Of a DNA stretch of 59,841 bases, positions 16,447-27,488 are shown in pieces. The DNA is from Sulfitobacter sp. (GTDB lineage: Bacteria > Pseudomonadota > Alphaproteobacteria > Rhodobacterales > Rhodobacteraceae). The stretch covers positions 1 through 59,841 of the forward strand of contig JAQXCD010000027.1 in assembly GCA_029252045.1 (NCBI GenBank), read 5' to 3'. A program made the position numbers and the translations under genes. Under the pieces are notes generated by a model, which was not told where the DNA came from, ran no database searches, and worked only from the letters and a program-made list of their open reading frames with translations. Numbering within the stretch: the stretch's first letter is position 1; each line of letters opens with the position of its first letter.

Positions 16447-18060
16447 TCAGGGCTTTGCCTTCAGCATAAACCGCTGGATCTTGCCTGTCTGGGTCTTTGG
16501 CAATGCCTCACAAAAGACTATGCTGCGCGGATATTTGAACGGCGCAATTGTCGCTTTCACATGATCCTGCAACGCCTTGATCAAGGCCTCTGACGGCTCG
16601 GCCTTGGTCACGATATGCGCCTGCACGATCATCCCGCGTGCCTCGTCCGGCACGCCAATCACGGCGCATTCCACAACATCTGCATGTGACAGCAGCGCCG
16701 CTTCCACCTCGGGTCCTGCGATATTATAACCGGAACTGACGATCATATCATCGTTGCGTGCGGCGAAATGCAGATAGCCGTTTTCGTCCATCGAAAACGC
16801 GTCACCGGTGATGTTCCATCCATCCACCACATATTTCTCCTGCCTATCGTCCGCCAGATAACGACACCCCGTAGGCCCGCGCACGGCCAGGCGACCGACC
16901 TCGCCACGCGGCACTTCTGCCCCGTCAGGCCCGATCACTTTGGCCTGATAGCCGCGCACCGGCTTGCCTGTACAGGCTGGCGCATGATCATCAAAACGGT
17001 TGGAAATAAAGATATGCAACATCTCGGTCGCCCCTATCCCGTCCAGCATCGGCTTGCCTGTTTTGGCCTGCCAATCCGCATAGACAGGCGCGGGCAAGGT
17101 CTCGCCCGCACTCACCGCGGCGCGGAGTGAGGACAAGTCCGCCCCCTGCTCCATCGCTGCCAACATCGCACGGTAAGCCGTTGGCGCAGTAAAACACACA
17201 GTCGCTTTGTACTTCTGGATAATCTCGATCATCTGCGGCGGGGAGGCATTTTCCAGCAAGGTAGCAGCCGCTCCAAAGCGCAGCGGGAACACCGCTAATC
17301 CTCCCAGCCCGAAAGTAAACGCCAACGGCGGAGAGCCAACAAACACATCGTCAGGCGTTACGCCAAGCACTTCGCGCGCATAGCCATCCGCAATGATCAA
17401 CAGGTCGCGATGAAAGTGCATCGTGGCTTTAGGGCTGCCGGTGGTGCCGGAAGTGAAACCCAATAACGCCACATCATCGCGCCCCGTTTGCACAGCATTG
17501 AACTGGACAGGCTTTTCCAACGCCAACCGGTCCAGCTCGGCGTCATGGTTAGAGGTCCCGTCAAAACCTGCTACGGTCCTCAGGAACGCGGATGTCTTGG
17601 CGCAGGCCCCCAACTCCTCCATCAAACGCATATCACACAGCGCGTGTGTGATCTCGGCCTTGTCTACAATCGCCGCCAACTCTCCCGCCCGCAGCATGGG
17701 CATCGTGTTGACCACAACCGCGCCAGCCTTGGTCGCAGCCAGCCAACAGGCCACCATCGCCGGATTATTCGCTGACCGGATCAACACCCGATTGCCGGGC
17801 TTTACGCCCAAATCATCAACCATCACATGCGCCAGACGGTTGGTCCAATCCGCCAGTTCCTTATATGTCCGCCGCCGCCCGTTCCCGATCAAGGCAGTGT
17901 GATCACCAAATCCGCGCGTAACCATCGCATCCGTCAACTCGACCCCGACATTGAGGTATTCCGGATAGTCGAACCCCTCCAGATCAAACTCCGGCCACTG
18001 GTCAAGCGGCGGCAGGTTATCGCGCGTATAGGTGTCTGTATGGCCGGTTGGTCCCAACAT
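16447..18060 (-). CDS. Aromatic acid-CoA ligase (2-aminobenzoate/benzoate-CoA ligase-like)
   Basis: 537 residues of the acyl-adenylate family. The P-loop-like motif GFTSGTTGSPKATMHFH, the A5 region DGIGATEMLHIF and the C-terminal lysine in LPKTQTGKIQRF are all present. The overall form (early DNLPPLDQWPEF, ATEMLH) resembles benzoate- and 2-aminobenzoate-CoA ligases. It would start the pathway by forming 2-aminobenzoyl-CoA from anthranilate, ATP and CoA. It lies 3 bp after the acyl-CoA dehydrogenase and directly before the thioesterase. Confidence 0.87.
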   Translation of the reverse strand: MLGPTGHTDTYTRDNLPPLDQWPEFDLEGFDYPEYLNVGVELTDAMVTRGFGDHTALIGNGRRRTYKELADWTNRLAHVMVDDLGVKPGNRVLIRSANNPAMVACWLAATKAGAVVVNTMPMLRAGELAAIVDKAEITHALCDMRLMEELGACAKTSAFLRTVAGFDGTSNHDAELDRLALEKPVQFNAVQTGRDDVALLGFTSGTTGSPKATMHFHRDLLIIADGYAREVLGVTPDDVFVGSPPLAFTFGLGGLAVFPLRFGAAATLLENASPPQMIEIIQKYKATVCFTAPTAYRAMLAAMEQGADLSSLRAAVSAGETLPAPVYADWQAKTGKPMLDGIGATEMLHIFISNRFDDHAPACTGKPVRGYQAKVIGPDGAEVPRGEVGRLAVRGPTGCRYLADDRQEKYVVDGWNITGDAFSMDENGYLHFAARNDDMIVSSGYNIAGPEVEAALLSHADVVECAVIGVPDEARGMIVQAHIVTKAEPSEALIKALQDHVKATIAPFKYPRSIVFCEALPKTQTGKIQRFMLKAKP

Positions 18061-18063
18061 TTC

Positions 18064-19215
18064 CTACCCTTTCAATGCGCCCATGGTTTGGCGCGCAATG
18101 ATCACCCGCTGCACATCCGAGGCACCTTCATAAATCCGCAAAGCGCGGATTTCGCGGTAGAGGCTTTCAACCATCATCCCGCTGCGCACACCGTCACCGC
18201 CGTGCAACTGCACTGCCTTATCGATAACCACCTGCGCGCGATCCGTCGCAAACAGTTTTGCCATCGCCGCCTCGCGGGTCACACGCGGCGCACCAGAATC
18301 CTTGGTCCACGCCGCGCGGTAAATCAACAGCGCGGAGGCATCCACATCCACCGCCATATCCGCAATATGCCCCTGAACCATTTGCAGATCAGCCAGCGGC
18401 GCGCCCTGAACATGGCGCGTGCTCACACGCTCTACCGCCTCGTCCAGCGCACGGCGCGCGAACCCCAGCGCCGCGGCCGCCACAGTGGAACGAAAGACAT
18501 CCAGAACAGACATCGCAATCCGGAACCCCGCACCCGGCGCATCCAGCATCGCACGCGCCGGAATACGACAATCCTCGAAACTCAAGGTAGCCAGAGGATG
18601 TGGCGCAATGGTCTGCAACCGCTTGGCCACACGCAGGCCAGCAGTCTGCGCAGGGACGATAAACGCACTCAACCCTTTGGCACCTTCACCCTCACCCGTC
18701 CGCGCAAAAACGGTGTAGACATCCGCGATGCCACCGTTGGAAATCCACGTCTTCTCACCGTTCAGGATGTACCCAGCACCGTCCCGCGTGGCCGTCATGG
18801 TAGAATTGGCAACGTCTGATCCGGACTGCGGCTCCGTCAAAGCAAACGCCGAGATTGCCTTACCCGCCCGCGTCTTTGGCAGCCACTCAGCCTTTTGCGC
18901 ATCCGTACCGAACAATGAGATCGCACCCGTCCCCAGCCCTTGCATCGCAAAACAGAAATCGGCCAATCCATCATGCCGCGCCAGCGTTTCGCGAATAATG
19001 CACAAGCTGCGCACATCCAGCTGACCATCCATCGCACCCGACAATTCCAGCCACCCGCCGTCACCCAGCGCCGTCACAATATTCCGGCATGCCGCGTCCG
19101 TATCGCGGTGATCCACGTCGGCAAGGTGCTTTACCGCCCACGCGTCCAATCCAGCGGCCAACGCCCTGTGCCGATCCTCAAAAAACGGCCAATCCAGAAA
19201 GCTACGATCCGGCAT
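18064..19215 (-). CDS. Acyl-CoA dehydrogenase
   Basis: 383 residues of the FAD-dependent acyl-CoA dehydrogenase family. [17 protein letters not shown] and [20 protein letters not shown] are the two flavin-domain signatures, and the C-terminal [18 protein letters not shown] is typical. A catalytic glutamate is expected in the YEGASD region. In the 2-aminobenzoyl-CoA pathway it would oxidise the reduced alicyclic CoA ester during beta-oxidation-like steps. It sits between the enoyl-CoA hydratase and the CoA ligase in one operon. Confidence 0.9.
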   Translation of the reverse strand: MPDRSFLDWPFFEDRHRALAAGLDAWAVKHLADVDHRDTDAACRNIVTALGDGGWLELSGAMDGQLDVRSLCIIRETLARHDGLADFCFAMQGLGTGAISLFGTDAQKAEWLPKTRAGKAISAFALTEPQSGSDVANSTMTATRDGAGYILNGEKTWISNGGIADVYTVFARTGEGEGAKGLSAFIVPAQTAGLRVAKRLQTIAPHPLATLSFEDCRIPARAMLDAPGAGFRIAMSVLDVFRSTVAAAALGFARRALDEAVERVSTRHVQGAPLADLQMVQGHIADMAVDVDASALLIYRAAWTKDSGAPRVTREAAMAKLFATDRAQVVIDKAVQLHGGDGVRSGMMVESLYREIRALRIYEGASDVQRVIIARQTMGALKG

Positions 19216-19270
19216 AATACCCGCCCCGCTTCTTTATTTTGCCACTAAACTCAATCCGCCGCTTCATCGC

Positions 19271-20071
19271 TCAGTTCCCTTCAAAAACCGGACGCTCCTT
19301 CACAACAAACGCATGATACGCCCGCTCGAAGTCGCCCGTTTTCATACAGATTGCCTGCGCTTGCGCTTCTGCTTCGATGGCCTGTTCAATCGACATGGAC
19401 CATTCCTGCGCCAGCATTGTCTTGGTCATCATGTGACCGAAATTCGGGCCTGCAGCGATGCGCCCCGCCAGATCCGCCGCCGCTTGCTCCAGGCTGTCCG
19501 CCTCGACCACCGAGTTATAAAATCCCCACGCGTGCCCTTCCTCCGCACTCATTGCGCGACCAGTGTAAAGCAAATCCGCTGCACGCCCCTGACCGATGAT
19601 CCGCGGCAGGATGGCACAGGCTCCCATATCACAGCCCGCCAAACCAACGCGGGTGAACAGAAATGCACATTTTGCTTCGGGCGTTGCTATCCGCAGGTCG
19701 GATGCCATCGCGATGATCGCCCCCGCGCCCACACATATGCCGTCAATCGCCGCGATGATCGGCTTGCCACAATTGATCATCGCCTTCACGAGATCGCCGG
19801 TCATCCGCGTGAAATTCAAAAGCTCCTTCATGCTCATCTTTGTGAGCGGCCCGATGATGTCATGCACATCCCCGCCCGAGCTGAAATTGCCACCGTTGGA
19901 ATTGAAAACAACCGCTTTCACTTCGTCGTCATAGCTGAGGTCGCGAAACCAGTCGCACAATTCGGCGTAGCTGTCAAAGGTCAGCGGGTTTTTACGCTCC
20001 GGCCGGTCCAGCGCCACATAGGCAATTCCGTCTGCGATCTTCAGTTTGAAATGTTTGACATCGGTACGCAT
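19271..20071 (-). CDS. Enoyl-CoA hydratase/isomerase of the 2-aminobenzoyl-CoA operon
   Basis: 266 residues of the crotonase fold: [19 protein letters not shown] and [19 protein letters not shown] form the oxyanion hole. It is longer than the other crotonase in the window at 8427-9212 and only distantly similar. It would hydrate or cleave the alicyclic CoA ester after dehydrogenation. Its start lies inside the last 31 bases of the MarR gene, so the two are coupled. Confidence 0.88.
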   Translation of the reverse strand: MRTDVKHFKLKIADGIAYVALDRPERKNPLTFDSYAELCDWFRDLSYDDEVKAVVFNSNGGNFSSGGDVHDIIGPLTKMSMKELLNFTRMTGDLVKAMINCGKPIIAAIDGICVGAGAIIAMASDLRIATPEAKCAFLFTRVGLAGCDMGACAILPRIIGQGRAADLLYTGRAMSAEEGHAWGFYNSVVEADSLEQAAADLAGRIAAGPNFGHMMTKTMLAQEWSMSIEQAIEAEAQAQAICMKTGDFERAYHAFVVKERPVFEGN

Positions 20072-20541
20072 AACTTTTCCTTTGTTAGGGCCTTATCCAG
20101 CGCGTCGAGCCTGCGGCCCAGTTCAGTCGCTTCGTCTTGGGCAAAATCACCCAGCATCTTGTTGAGCCACGCCTCATGAGCCTCGGCCTGTCGTGCAAAT
20201 TCTTCTTGGCCCTTCTGGGTTAACCGCACCAAGGACGCGCGCCTGTCTCCCGGCACGGACACACGCACCACATGGCCGTCCTCGGCCAACCGGTCGATGA
20301 TGCCCGTTATGTTCCCGTTGGAGACGCGTAATGCGCCTGAGATCGCGCTCATCTTCATGCCCTCTGCATTGCGGGACAGGGCCGACATCACGTCAAAACG
20401 GGGCAAGGTGGTGGCGAATTCGACGCGCAGTTTTTCCCGCAACGCCGCCTCGATATGGCGGGTGGTTTTCAGCATCCGCAGCCACAAGCGCAGACGGTCC
20501 TTCGACACGGGGTCGTTTTGGTGCAGGCGCGGCTGGCTCAT
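20041..20541 (-). CDS. MarR-family regulator of the 2-aminobenzoyl-CoA operon
   Basis: 166 residues with the MarR winged helix: [13 protein letters not shown], then the recognition region [20 protein letters not shown] and the wing [18 protein letters not shown]. MarR proteins in aromatic-acid operons commonly sense the CoA thioester or free acid and derepress the operon. It lies inside the operon, overlapping the SDR upstream (ATGA) and the crotonase downstream. The inverted repeat at 23607-23634 ahead of the first gene is a candidate operator. Confidence 0.9.
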   Translation of the reverse strand: MSQPRLHQNDPVSKDRLRLWLRMLKTTRHIEAALREKLRVEFATTLPRFDVMSALSRNAEGMKMSAISGALRVSNGNITGIIDRLAEDGHVVRVSVPGDRRASLVRLTQKGQEEFARQAEAHEAWLNKMLGDFAQDEATELGRRLDALDKALTKEKLCVPMSNISN

Positions 20542-21257
20542 ATCTCGCCCCCCGATACGCTCATCGCGTGGCCGTTGACCATCGATGCCTCGGGGGATGC
20601 CAAAAACCGAACGGCGGCTGTAACTTCATCGGTCGTTATCATCCGACGCATGGGATTACCAGAAACGACCATACCTTCGGCTTTCTCGCGCGGGATATCC
20701 AGCCGCGCCATCACGCCTGTAACAGCAGCCTGCCCCATATCTGTATCCACAAAGCCCGGGCAGACGGCGTTGCAAGTGATGCCGCTGCGCGCCACTTCAA
20801 CGGCCAGTGACCGGACCAGCCCCAGCACGCCGTGCTTGGCTGCAGCGTAGGCAGCGATGTTGGCGCCGCCTTTCAGACTTGCCGTTGAGGCCAGCGCAAT
20901 GAGCCGCCCGCCGCTTTGCATCCCCCGCAACGCCTCGCGGAACGTCAGGAAGACACCGGTGAGGTTCACATTCAGCGTATTTTGCCAAACATCCAGCGGC
21001 GTATCCACTACGCGCATCGCATTGCCTGAACCCGCGTTTGCAACGACAATATCAAAGGGGGTGTTGAACAGTGACCGCACGGCGTCCTCGTCGGTGACAT
21101 CGACCACTTGGCAGTCCATATCAAAACCCTGCGCCGTCTCTTCCAGCGCGCTGATACGGCGGCCCGCAATGGTAACCTCGTGACCGCGCTGAGCAAAATC
21201 CTGTGCAACAGCACGGCCAATGCCCGAACCCCCGCCTGTAACCAAAACCCGGCTCAT
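20538..21257 (-). CDS. SDR-family oxidoreductase (3-hydroxyacyl-CoA dehydrogenase-like)
   Basis: 239 residues of a Rossmann-fold short-chain dehydrogenase: the cofactor motif [13 protein letters not shown], the NAG strand [10 protein letters not shown] and the catalytic pair in YAAAKHG. The ATG at 21257 overlaps the monooxygenase/reductase stop as ATGA, which rules out the longer upstream reading. In this operon it likely oxidises the hydroxyl made during beta-oxidation-type steps on the alicyclic CoA ester. Confidence 0.88.
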   Translation of the reverse strand: MSRVLVTGGGSGIGRAVAQDFAQRGHEVTIAGRRISALEETAQGFDMDCQVVDVTDEDAVRSLFNTPFDIVVANAGSGNAMRVVDTPLDVWQNTLNVNLTGVFLTFREALRGMQSGGRLIALASTASLKGGANIAAYAAAKHGVLGLVRSLAVEVARSGITCNAVCPGFVDTDMGQAAVTGVMARLDIPREKAEGMVVSGNPMRRMITTDEVTAAVRFLASPEASMVNGHAMSVSGGEI

Positions 21258-23548
21258 ACCCGATCCGCCATTTCTGCTTCGCGGTCGGCCAGACGCCACG
21301 CCTGATCGCGCCCCGGCATATAGGGCAGTGGCCATACCTCGTGACGATCGCCAATGGCAGCCCCGGCATGAAGTGTCCAATACGGGTCAGCCAAATGCGG
21401 CCGGCCAATGCACACCAGATCGGCTCGGCCCGCCATCAGGATCGAGTTGACGTGATCCGCCTCATAGATATTGCCTACCGCCATCGTCTTGATCCCCGCC
21501 TCGTTACGAATACGGTCAGAGAACGGCGTCTGGAACATGCGGCCATAAACGGGCTGTCCGGTGGTTGAGGTCTGGCCCGCCGAGACGTCGATAATGTCGG
21601 CACCCGCCTCCGCAAAACCTTGCGCGATCAGCACAGCCTCTTGCGGTGTAACACCATCGTCACCTGCCCAATCGGTTGCCGAAATGCGGACTGCCATCGG
21701 CTTGCCTTGCGGCCAGACGGCACGCATCGCTGCAAAAACTTCCAGCGGATAGCGCATGCGGTTCTCAAGACTGCCGCCATATTCATCCTCACGGATATTC
21801 GAGAGCGGCGAGATGAAAGAGGAGATCAGATAGCCATGTGCCGCATGCAGTTCGATCATATCAAAGCCCGCGCGCTCGGCCATTCGGGCGCTTTCAATAA
21901 ACGCCGCTTTCACCGCATCCATATCCACGCGGTCCATCGCACGCGGCACGGCGTTGCCCTCCGACCATGCAACGGCAGAGGCCGATAGCAGCGGCCAGTT
22001 GTCCGCTTTCAAGGGCTTGTCCATCCCCTCCCAACCGATCCGCGTAGAGCCTTTGCGCCCGGAGTGGCCGATCTGGCAACAGGTCATCGCGCCGGTCTCG
22101 GTGTGAATAAACGTATTGAGCCGTGCCCAAGCCGCTTCGTGCTCGGGCGCATAAAGACCCGGACAACCGGGAGTGATCCGGCCCTCGGGACTGACGCATG
22201 TCATTTCAGTATACACCAGACCGGCACCGCCTTTGGCCCGCTCGCCGTAGTGGATCAGATGCCAGTCGGTTGGCGCGCCATCTAGCGCTTTGTATTGCGC
22301 CATCGGCGAGACAACGATGCGGTTGGCCAGCTGCATATCGCGCAGCTTGAACGGCGCAAACATGGGCGAACGGGGCGTGGCACTTGGCTCTCCGCCCGCC
22401 TGTTGCTGGAACCAGTCTTCGGCGCTCCCCAGCCATTTGGCGTCCCGCTCACGCAGGTTCTCGTGGCTGATCCGCTGGCTTCGGGTCAGCAGGGAATAGT
22501 TCAACTGCACGGGGTCCAGATGCAAATAGCGCTCCACATCCTCGAACCACTCGACCGAGTTGCGGGCGGCCGATTGCAGGCGCAAAACCTCAAGACGCCG
22601 CGCATTCTGATATTTGTCAAACGCAGCATCCAGCGTCGGTTCTGTTGCGATGTATTCGGCCAGCGCCATCGCACTCTCCAACGCCAGCTTGGTCCCCGAC
22701 CCGATCGAGAAATGCGCCGTGGCCGAGGCATCGCCCAGCAGTACAACATTCTTGTGGCTCCAGTTTTCGCACAGCACGCGGGGGAACCTGATCCACGCAG
22801 AGCCGCGGATATGGCCCGCGTTGGTCATCAGGGCATGACCGCCAAGGTGATCCTTGAACACCTTCTCACAAATCGCGATGCTGTCTTGCTGGTTGAGGGT
22901 GCCGAAACCATAGGCATCAAACGTGGCCTGACTGCATTCCACAATGAAGGTCGCCGTGTCATCGTCAAACTGGTAGGCATGCGCCCAGAGCCAGCCCTTG
23001 TCGGTTTCCTCAAAAATAAACGTAAACGCACCCTCGAATTTCTGACGTGTGCCAAGCCAGACAAACTGGCATTTACGGGTGTCGATATCGGGCTGGAAAG
23101 TCTCGGCAAATTCTGTGCGTGTGCGGGAGTTCAGGCCATCCGCCGCAACTACAACATCGAAGTCGTCCATATAATCCGCAGCCGCACCCACTTCGGTTTC
23201 AAAGCGCAGATCAACGCCCAGTTCTTTGGCGCGCGCGTGCAGGATCAGTAGCAACCGCTTGCGCCCGATCCCGCAGAACCCGTGACCGGTCGAGAGCATC
23301 TTTTGCCCTTGGTGGTGCACAGCAATGTCGTCCCAATAGGCAAAGTGATCACGGATGGTCGCCGCACTTACGGGGTCGTTCCCCTCCAGATTTGACAGCG
23401 TCTCGTCCGACAGGACCACGCCCCAGCCAAATGTATCGTCAGGCTTGTTCCGCTCGAACACGACAACTTCGGCATCGGGTTGCCGCAGCTTGGTCGAGAT
23501 TGCGAAATAGAGGCCGGCTGGGCCGCCGCCGAGACAGGCAATGCGCAT
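21254..23548 (-). CDS. 2-Aminobenzoyl-CoA monooxygenase/reductase (bifunctional salicylyl-CoA 5-hydroxylase/oxidoreductase type)
   Basis: 764 residues joining two flavoenzymes. Residues 1 to about 385 are a group A flavin monooxygenase ([30 protein letters not shown] and [18 protein letters not shown]). Residues about 395-764 are an old yellow enzyme reductase ([36 protein letters not shown] with the catalytic histidines). In Azoarcus evansii such a fusion hydroxylates 2-aminobenzoyl-CoA and reduces the ring to 2-amino-5-oxocyclohex-1-enecarboxyl-CoA. Similar proteins are often annotated as salicylyl-CoA 5-hydroxylase/oxidoreductase. The ATG at 23548 puts the dinucleotide-binding motif at the N-terminus, as expected. 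It is the first gene of an eight-gene operon. Confidence 0.92.
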   Translation of the reverse strand: MRIACLGGGPAGLYFAISTKLRQPDAEVVVFERNKPDDTFGWGVVLSDETLSNLEGNDPVSAATIRDHFAYWDDIAVHHQGQKMLSTGHGFCGIGRKRLLLILHARAKELGVDLRFETEVGAAADYMDDFDVVVAADGLNSRTRTEFAETFQPDIDTRKCQFVWLGTRQKFEGAFTFIFEETDKGWLWAHAYQFDDDTATFIVECSQATFDAYGFGTLNQQDSIAICEKVFKDHLGGHALMTNAGHIRGSAWIRFPRVLCENWSHKNVVLLGDASATAHFSIGSGTKLALESAMALAEYIATEPTLDAAFDKYQNARRLEVLRLQSAARNSVEWFEDVERYLHLDPVQLNYSLLTRSQRISHENLRERDAKWLGSAEDWFQQQAGGEPSATPRSPMFAPFKLRDMQLANRIVVSPMAQYKALDGAPTDWHLIHYGERAKGGAGLVYTEMTCVSPEGRITPGCPGLYAPEHEAAWARLNTFIHTETGAMTCCQIGHSGRKGSTRIGWEGMDKPLKADNWPLLSASAVAWSEGNAVPRAMDRVDMDAVKAAFIESARMAERAGFDMIELHAAHGYLISSFISPLSNIREDEYGGSLENRMRYPLEVFAAMRAVWPQGKPMAVRISATDWAGDDGVTPQEAVLIAQGFAEAGADIIDVSAGQTSTTGQPVYGRMFQTPFSDRIRNEAGIKTMAVGNIYEADHVNSILMAGRADLVCIGRPHLADPYWTLHAGAAIGDRHEVWPLPYMPGRDQAWRLADREAEMADRV

Positions 23549-23606
23549 CAGGATGCTCCAATTTGGTGCTCTTCCTTCAACGCTAGAACCGCAGCAGATT
23601 CTTTTC

Positions 23607-23634
23607 AAGCATTAATATTTTAAACTTAAAGCTT
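23607..23634. promoter_or_regulatory. Candidate MarR operator upstream of the 2-aminobenzoyl-CoA operon
   Basis: AAGCATTAA and TTAAAGCTT form 9-bp arms (one mismatch) separated by 10 bases in a strongly AT-rich patch 59 bp upstream of the first gene, in the gap before the GMC oxidoreductase gene. The location suits a MarR-controlled promoter. The function is inferred from position and symmetry. Confidence 0.4.
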
Positions 23635-23649
23635 TTTCGTCGGGGGCCT

Positions 23650-25251
23650 TCAGACATGGTTTAGAATGAAGTCACTGGCACGTTCAGCAATCATGATGGT
23701 AGGCGAGTTCGTGTTACCGGATGTGATATTCGGCATCACAGACGCATCCACAACCCGCAGGTTTGACACGCCATTGACCCGCAATTGCGGGTCAACCACC
23801 GCACGCGCATCCACCCCCATACGGGCCGTGCCGACGGGGTGGAATATGGTGGAAGCGACGCGGCTGGCCCCCTCCATCAATTCTTCTTCCGACTGATAGT
23901 TTGCCCCCGGCTTGAACTCCTCCGGCAGATATTGCGCCAGCGCCGGCTGGCCCATAATCTGACGCGTCTTGCGGATCGCATTTACTGCAACAGCGCGATC
24001 ACCTGAGGTAGACAGATAGTTGGGTTGGATTTCCGGATGATCCATGTGATCGGGTGAAGTGATATGGACATGCCCGCGACTTTCGGGGCGCAGATGGCAA
24101 ACGCTGGCCGTAATCGCCGGGAAATCATGCGGCGCCTGCCCGAAGGCCTCCAACGTCACAGGCTGGACATGGTATTCTAGGTCCGGCGTGGCAATCCGCG
24201 CGTCGGAATAGGCAAACGCGCCCAGTTGGCTGGGCGCCATCGACATCGGACCCGTGCGGCGCAACGCATATTCCAGCCCGATCTTGGCCTTCCCCCAAAG
24301 GGTCGACGCCATCACATTCAGCGTCTTTGCACCCTGAATCTTATACGCACAGCGGATTTGCAAATGGTCTTGCAGGTTGCCGCCCACATCGGGCGCATCA
24401 TGCACCACGTCAATCCCGAACTTTTGCAGCAAGCCCCCCGGCCCGACCCCTGACAATTGCAGCAGCTGTGGCGTGCCAATAGCCCCCGAAGACAGAATCA
24501 CTTCGCGACGTGCGCTCACCTTTGAGGGTGCACCTTTGCGTAGGAATTGAACGCCACTTGCCTGCTTATCTGTAAACAGGACCTTCTGCGCTTGCGCGTG
24601 GGTCATCACCGTCAAATTTGGCCGCGACCTGGCGGGGCGCAAAAATCCTCTGGCAGCACTCCAGCGCCATCCGGCGCGCTGGTTCACTTTGAAGTAACCA
24701 ACGCCAAAGTTGTCGCCCCGATTGAAATCCGCAGTTTCAGGCAAACCTGCCTGAACTGCCGCAGCCTTCCACGCCTCCAGGATCTCCCAACTGAGCCGCT
24801 GTTCTTCCACCCGCCATTCACCGCCTGCACCATGCAGATCGTCGCTGCCCCCGTAATAGTCCTCGGACTTTTTGAAGAAGGGCAGCACATCATCCCAGCC
24901 CCAGCCCGTATTGCCCAACTGCCGCCAGCCATCATAGTCACTGGACTGCCCCCGCACATAAAGCATCCCGTTGATCGACGAACATCCCCCCAGTACACGC
25001 CCACGCGGATAGATCAGCGACCGGCCCCCCAACCCCTCACACGGGGCTGTTGAATAGCACCAATCCGTCCGCGGATTCCCAATGCAATAGAGATAGCCAA
25101 CAGGGATATGCACCCAGTGATAGTTGTCGCTGCCACCAGCCTCCAACAGCAAAACGCGGTTGTCGGGGTTTTCGCTCAGGCGGTTGGCGAGGACACATCC
25201 GGCAGAACCTGCACCAACAATCACATAATCGAATTCACCGAAGTGCTGCAT
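23650..25251 (-). CDS. GMC-family FAD oxidoreductase (choline/alcohol dehydrogenase-like)
   Basis: 533 residues of the glucose-methanol-choline family. [17 protein letters not shown] is the FAD-binding motif, [19 protein letters not shown] the first GMC signature and [17 protein letters not shown] the second. The catalytic histidine is in [11 protein letters not shown]. It oxidises a primary alcohol to aldehyde; the substrate is not evident, and betaine-pathway partners are absent nearby. ATG 25251 is chosen because the FAD motif then starts at residue 9. It is divergent from the old yellow enzyme gene. Confidence 0.88.
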   Translation of the reverse strand: MQHFGEFDYVIVGAGSAGCVLANRLSENPDNRVLLLEAGGSDNYHWVHIPVGYLYCIGNPRTDWCYSTAPCEGLGGRSLIYPRGRVLGGCSSINGMLYVRGQSSDYDGWRQLGNTGWGWDDVLPFFKKSEDYYGGSDDLHGAGGEWRVEEQRLSWEILEAWKAAAVQAGLPETADFNRGDNFGVGYFKVNQRAGWRWSAARGFLRPARSRPNLTVMTHAQAQKVLFTDKQASGVQFLRKGAPSKVSARREVILSSGAIGTPQLLQLSGVGPGGLLQKFGIDVVHDAPDVGGNLQDHLQIRCAYKIQGAKTLNVMASTLWGKAKIGLEYALRRTGPMSMAPSQLGAFAYSDARIATPDLEYHVQPVTLEAFGQAPHDFPAITASVCHLRPESRGHVHITSPDHMDHPEIQPNYLSTSGDRAVAVNAIRKTRQIMGQPALAQYLPEEFKPGANYQSEEELMEGASRVASTIFHPVGTARMGVDARAVVDPQLRVNGVSNLRVVDASVMPNITSGNTNSPTIMIAERASDFILNHV

Positions 25252-25428
25252 GCTGTTTGTCCTTCGTTTCGGTCGGGGTGTCTGCATCCGTACAACAACA
25301 ACGATGGACTGCCCGTGCGGATTAGTCCAGCATCCGGCAATCAACACCTGCAACGGACGACGGCGTCCACGCAGGCGTCACCGAAACGAGCAAACGCGCG
25401 TTTCGCAGAGCCACACACAGGAGCGATC

Positions 25429-26580
25429 ATGTCCGCCACACCCCATCTGTTTCAACCCCTTGCCCTGCGTAGTCTACAGACCCGGAACCGCGTGGTCATC
25501 TCGCCGATGTGTCAATACTCTGCGCACGAGGGGCATATGAACGACTGGCATCTGGTAAATCTGGGACGCTACGCGATTGGCGGCGCGGGCATTGTGTTTA
25601 CCGAAGCGACAGCCGTCCAGAAACGCGGGCGCATCACCCATGGCTGCCCCGGCCTGTGGTCCGATAGCCAGATTTCAGGCCATGCGCGGGTAGCGGAATT
25701 CGCCATGCTGAATGGCGCGATCCCTGCGATCCAACTGGGACATGCCGGACGCAAAGGCGGTATGCAACGCCCGTGGTTCGGCAATGGTCCGCTGGATGCG
25801 GCTGACACAGCACGCGGTGATATGCCGTGGACCCCTGTAGGCCCTTCCGCCCTGCCAGTGGCGGATGGATGGCCGATGCCACATACACTGACGCAAGAGG
25901 ACATTAACGCGCTGGTCGCGGATTACGCGTCCGCCGCGCGGCGCGCGCTTGCCGCTGGCTACAAAATCGCCGAAGTACACGGCGCACATGGTTATCTTCT
26001 GCACAGCTTCCTGTCGCCCCTGTCGAACAAGCGTGAGGATAGATACGGCGGTGATCTGGCTGGCCGGATGCAACTGATACTGGAAGTGGTAGAGGCGGTC
26101 CGCGCCGTCTGGCCCGATGATCTGCCCCTATTCTTCCGCACCTCAGCTGTGGATGGCACGCCCGAAGGCTGGACGCTGGAGGACACAGTTGTGCTGGCCC
26201 GCGCCCTAAAGGACTTGGGTGTCGACGTGATGGATTGCTCATCCAGCGGGATTGCCGGATCAGCCACAGCCGGTGCGCCGAAAAAGCGCCAACCCGGCTT
26301 TCAGGTGCCCTATGCGGAGCGTGTTCGCACAGATGCGGATATGACCACCATGGCGGTGGGGCTGATTACCCATCCGCAACAGGCCGAAGATATTCTGGCC
26401 GCCGGACAGGCAGACCTGATTGCCATTGGCCGCGAAGCGCTGGTTGATCCGATGTGGGCACATCACGCGGCGCAAACGCTGGGGCATGACCCGCAGTTTG
26501 CAAACTGGCCCGAGCAATCCGGCTGGTGGCTGGCAATGCGGAACAAGACATCGGAGTATTACACCCCCGACGCCTCATAG
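25429..26580 (+). CDS. Old yellow enzyme-family NADH:flavin oxidoreductase (YqjM-like)
   Basis: 383 residues of the FMN-binding TIM-barrel ene-reductase family. It begins LFQPLALRSLQTRNRVVIS, and the substrate-binding histidines lie in VHGAHGYLLHSFLSPLSN. PMCQYSA is the typical YqjM-type start of the FMN pocket. The ATG at 25429 follows an ACAGGAG ribosome-binding site; upstream in-frame starts would run antisense to the GMC gene. It would reduce activated C=C bonds. It is similar in fold to the C-terminal half of the monooxygenase/reductase at 21254-23548 but a separate gene. Confidence 0.9.
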   Translation: MSATPHLFQPLALRSLQTRNRVVISPMCQYSAHEGHMNDWHLVNLGRYAIGGAGIVFTEATAVQKRGRITHGCPGLWSDSQISGHARVAEFAMLNGAIPAIQLGHAGRKGGMQRPWFGNGPLDAADTARGDMPWTPVGPSALPVADGWPMPHTLTQEDINALVADYASAARRALAAGYKIAEVHGAHGYLLHSFLSPLSNKREDRYGGDLAGRMQLILEVVEAVRAVWPDDLPLFFRTSAVDGTPEGWTLEDTVVLARALKDLGVDVMDCSSSGIAGSATAGAPKKRQPGFQVPYAERVRTDADMTTMAVGLITHPQQAEDILAAGQADLIAIGREALVDPMWAHHAAQTLGHDPQFANWPEQSGWWLAMRNKTSEYYTPDAS

Positions 26581-26586
26581 AAACCG

Positions 26587-27357
26587 TTACAGCTTGATGC
26601 CGCCCAACTCCGCCACGCCTGTGAAACTGCGGTTCCATGTCGGGCTTATCAACACCTCGTTTATGCAGACATGCGGAGGTGCTTCGGCGATATAGCGGAC
26701 CATGGCGCCCAGATCATCAGCTTGCAGCATCTTGGCAAGGTCCTCGGCTGAGGGCGGCTTGGGCCGTGATTGCATAATGGGCGTTGCCACCTCACCCGGC
26801 ATCAGGGCCGTGCAGCGGATACCATTCACGCCTTCGTCCTGATTGATCGAATGGCTGAGAGCGACCACAGCGTGTTTCGACGCGCTATAGGCGGGGCCTG
26901 TCAGTTTTGACGGGTGCCGCCCCGCCCACGACGACGTGAGGATCAGCGTGCCGCTACCCCTCGCGCGCATCTGAGGTAGCACTGCGAGCACGCCGTTCAT
27001 CACACCGTTCAGGTTGATATCCACGACGCGTGCAAAATCTGACGCCGTTACCGCCGCAACGGCGCGGTTCGGCACGTTGATGCCCGCGTTCGCCATAAAA
27101 ATGTCGATCCCGCCCAGACGGGCCGTCAGATCATCGGCGATGGCCTGTGTCGCTTCTGCATCCACCACATCCAACTGCGCCGTCTCCGCTGCACCGCCCG
27201 CTGCTGTGATGTTTGCCGCAACACGCGCAATTTCCTCCTGCCTGCGGCCTGACAGAACCACATGTGCACCGCTGGCTGCGAGCGCTTTGGCCGATGCCTC
27301 GCCAATCCCGCCCCCCGCGCCCGTCACCCAGGCAATTTTTCCGTTCAGCAGTCCCAT
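26587..27357 (-). CDS. SDR-family NAD(P)-dependent oxidoreductase
   Basis: 256 residues: cofactor motif WVTGAGGGIGEAS, strand motif IFMANAGINV and the catalytic pair in YSASKHAVVALS with the serine in LTSSWAG. The ATG at 27357 places the Rossmann motif at residue 11. It converges on the old yellow enzyme gene (6 bp gap) and is divergent from the SMP-30 gene. The substrate is not identifiable from sequence. Confidence 0.88.
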   Translation of the reverse strand: MGLLNGKIAWVTGAGGGIGEASAKALAASGAHVVLSGRRQEEIARVAANITAAGGAAETAQLDVVDAEATQAIADDLTARLGGIDIFMANAGINVPNRAVAAVTASDFARVVDINLNGVMNGVLAVLPQMRARGSGTLILTSSWAGRHPSKLTGPAYSASKHAVVALSHSINQDEGVNGIRCTALMPGEVATPIMQSRPKPPSAEDLAKMLQADDLGAMVRYIAEAPPHVCINEVLISPTWNRSFTGVAELGGIKL

Positions 27358-27488
27358 AACACGCTCCCTTTTGTGGATGGCCACAACGGCCTTCTCGGGC
27401 AGTCTTGATTGCACCATGCCTGTTTGCAAGTTTTAGCTGACGCGGGATGAATATGGTGAGACAGTTGAGCCAAACAGGGAGATTGAAC

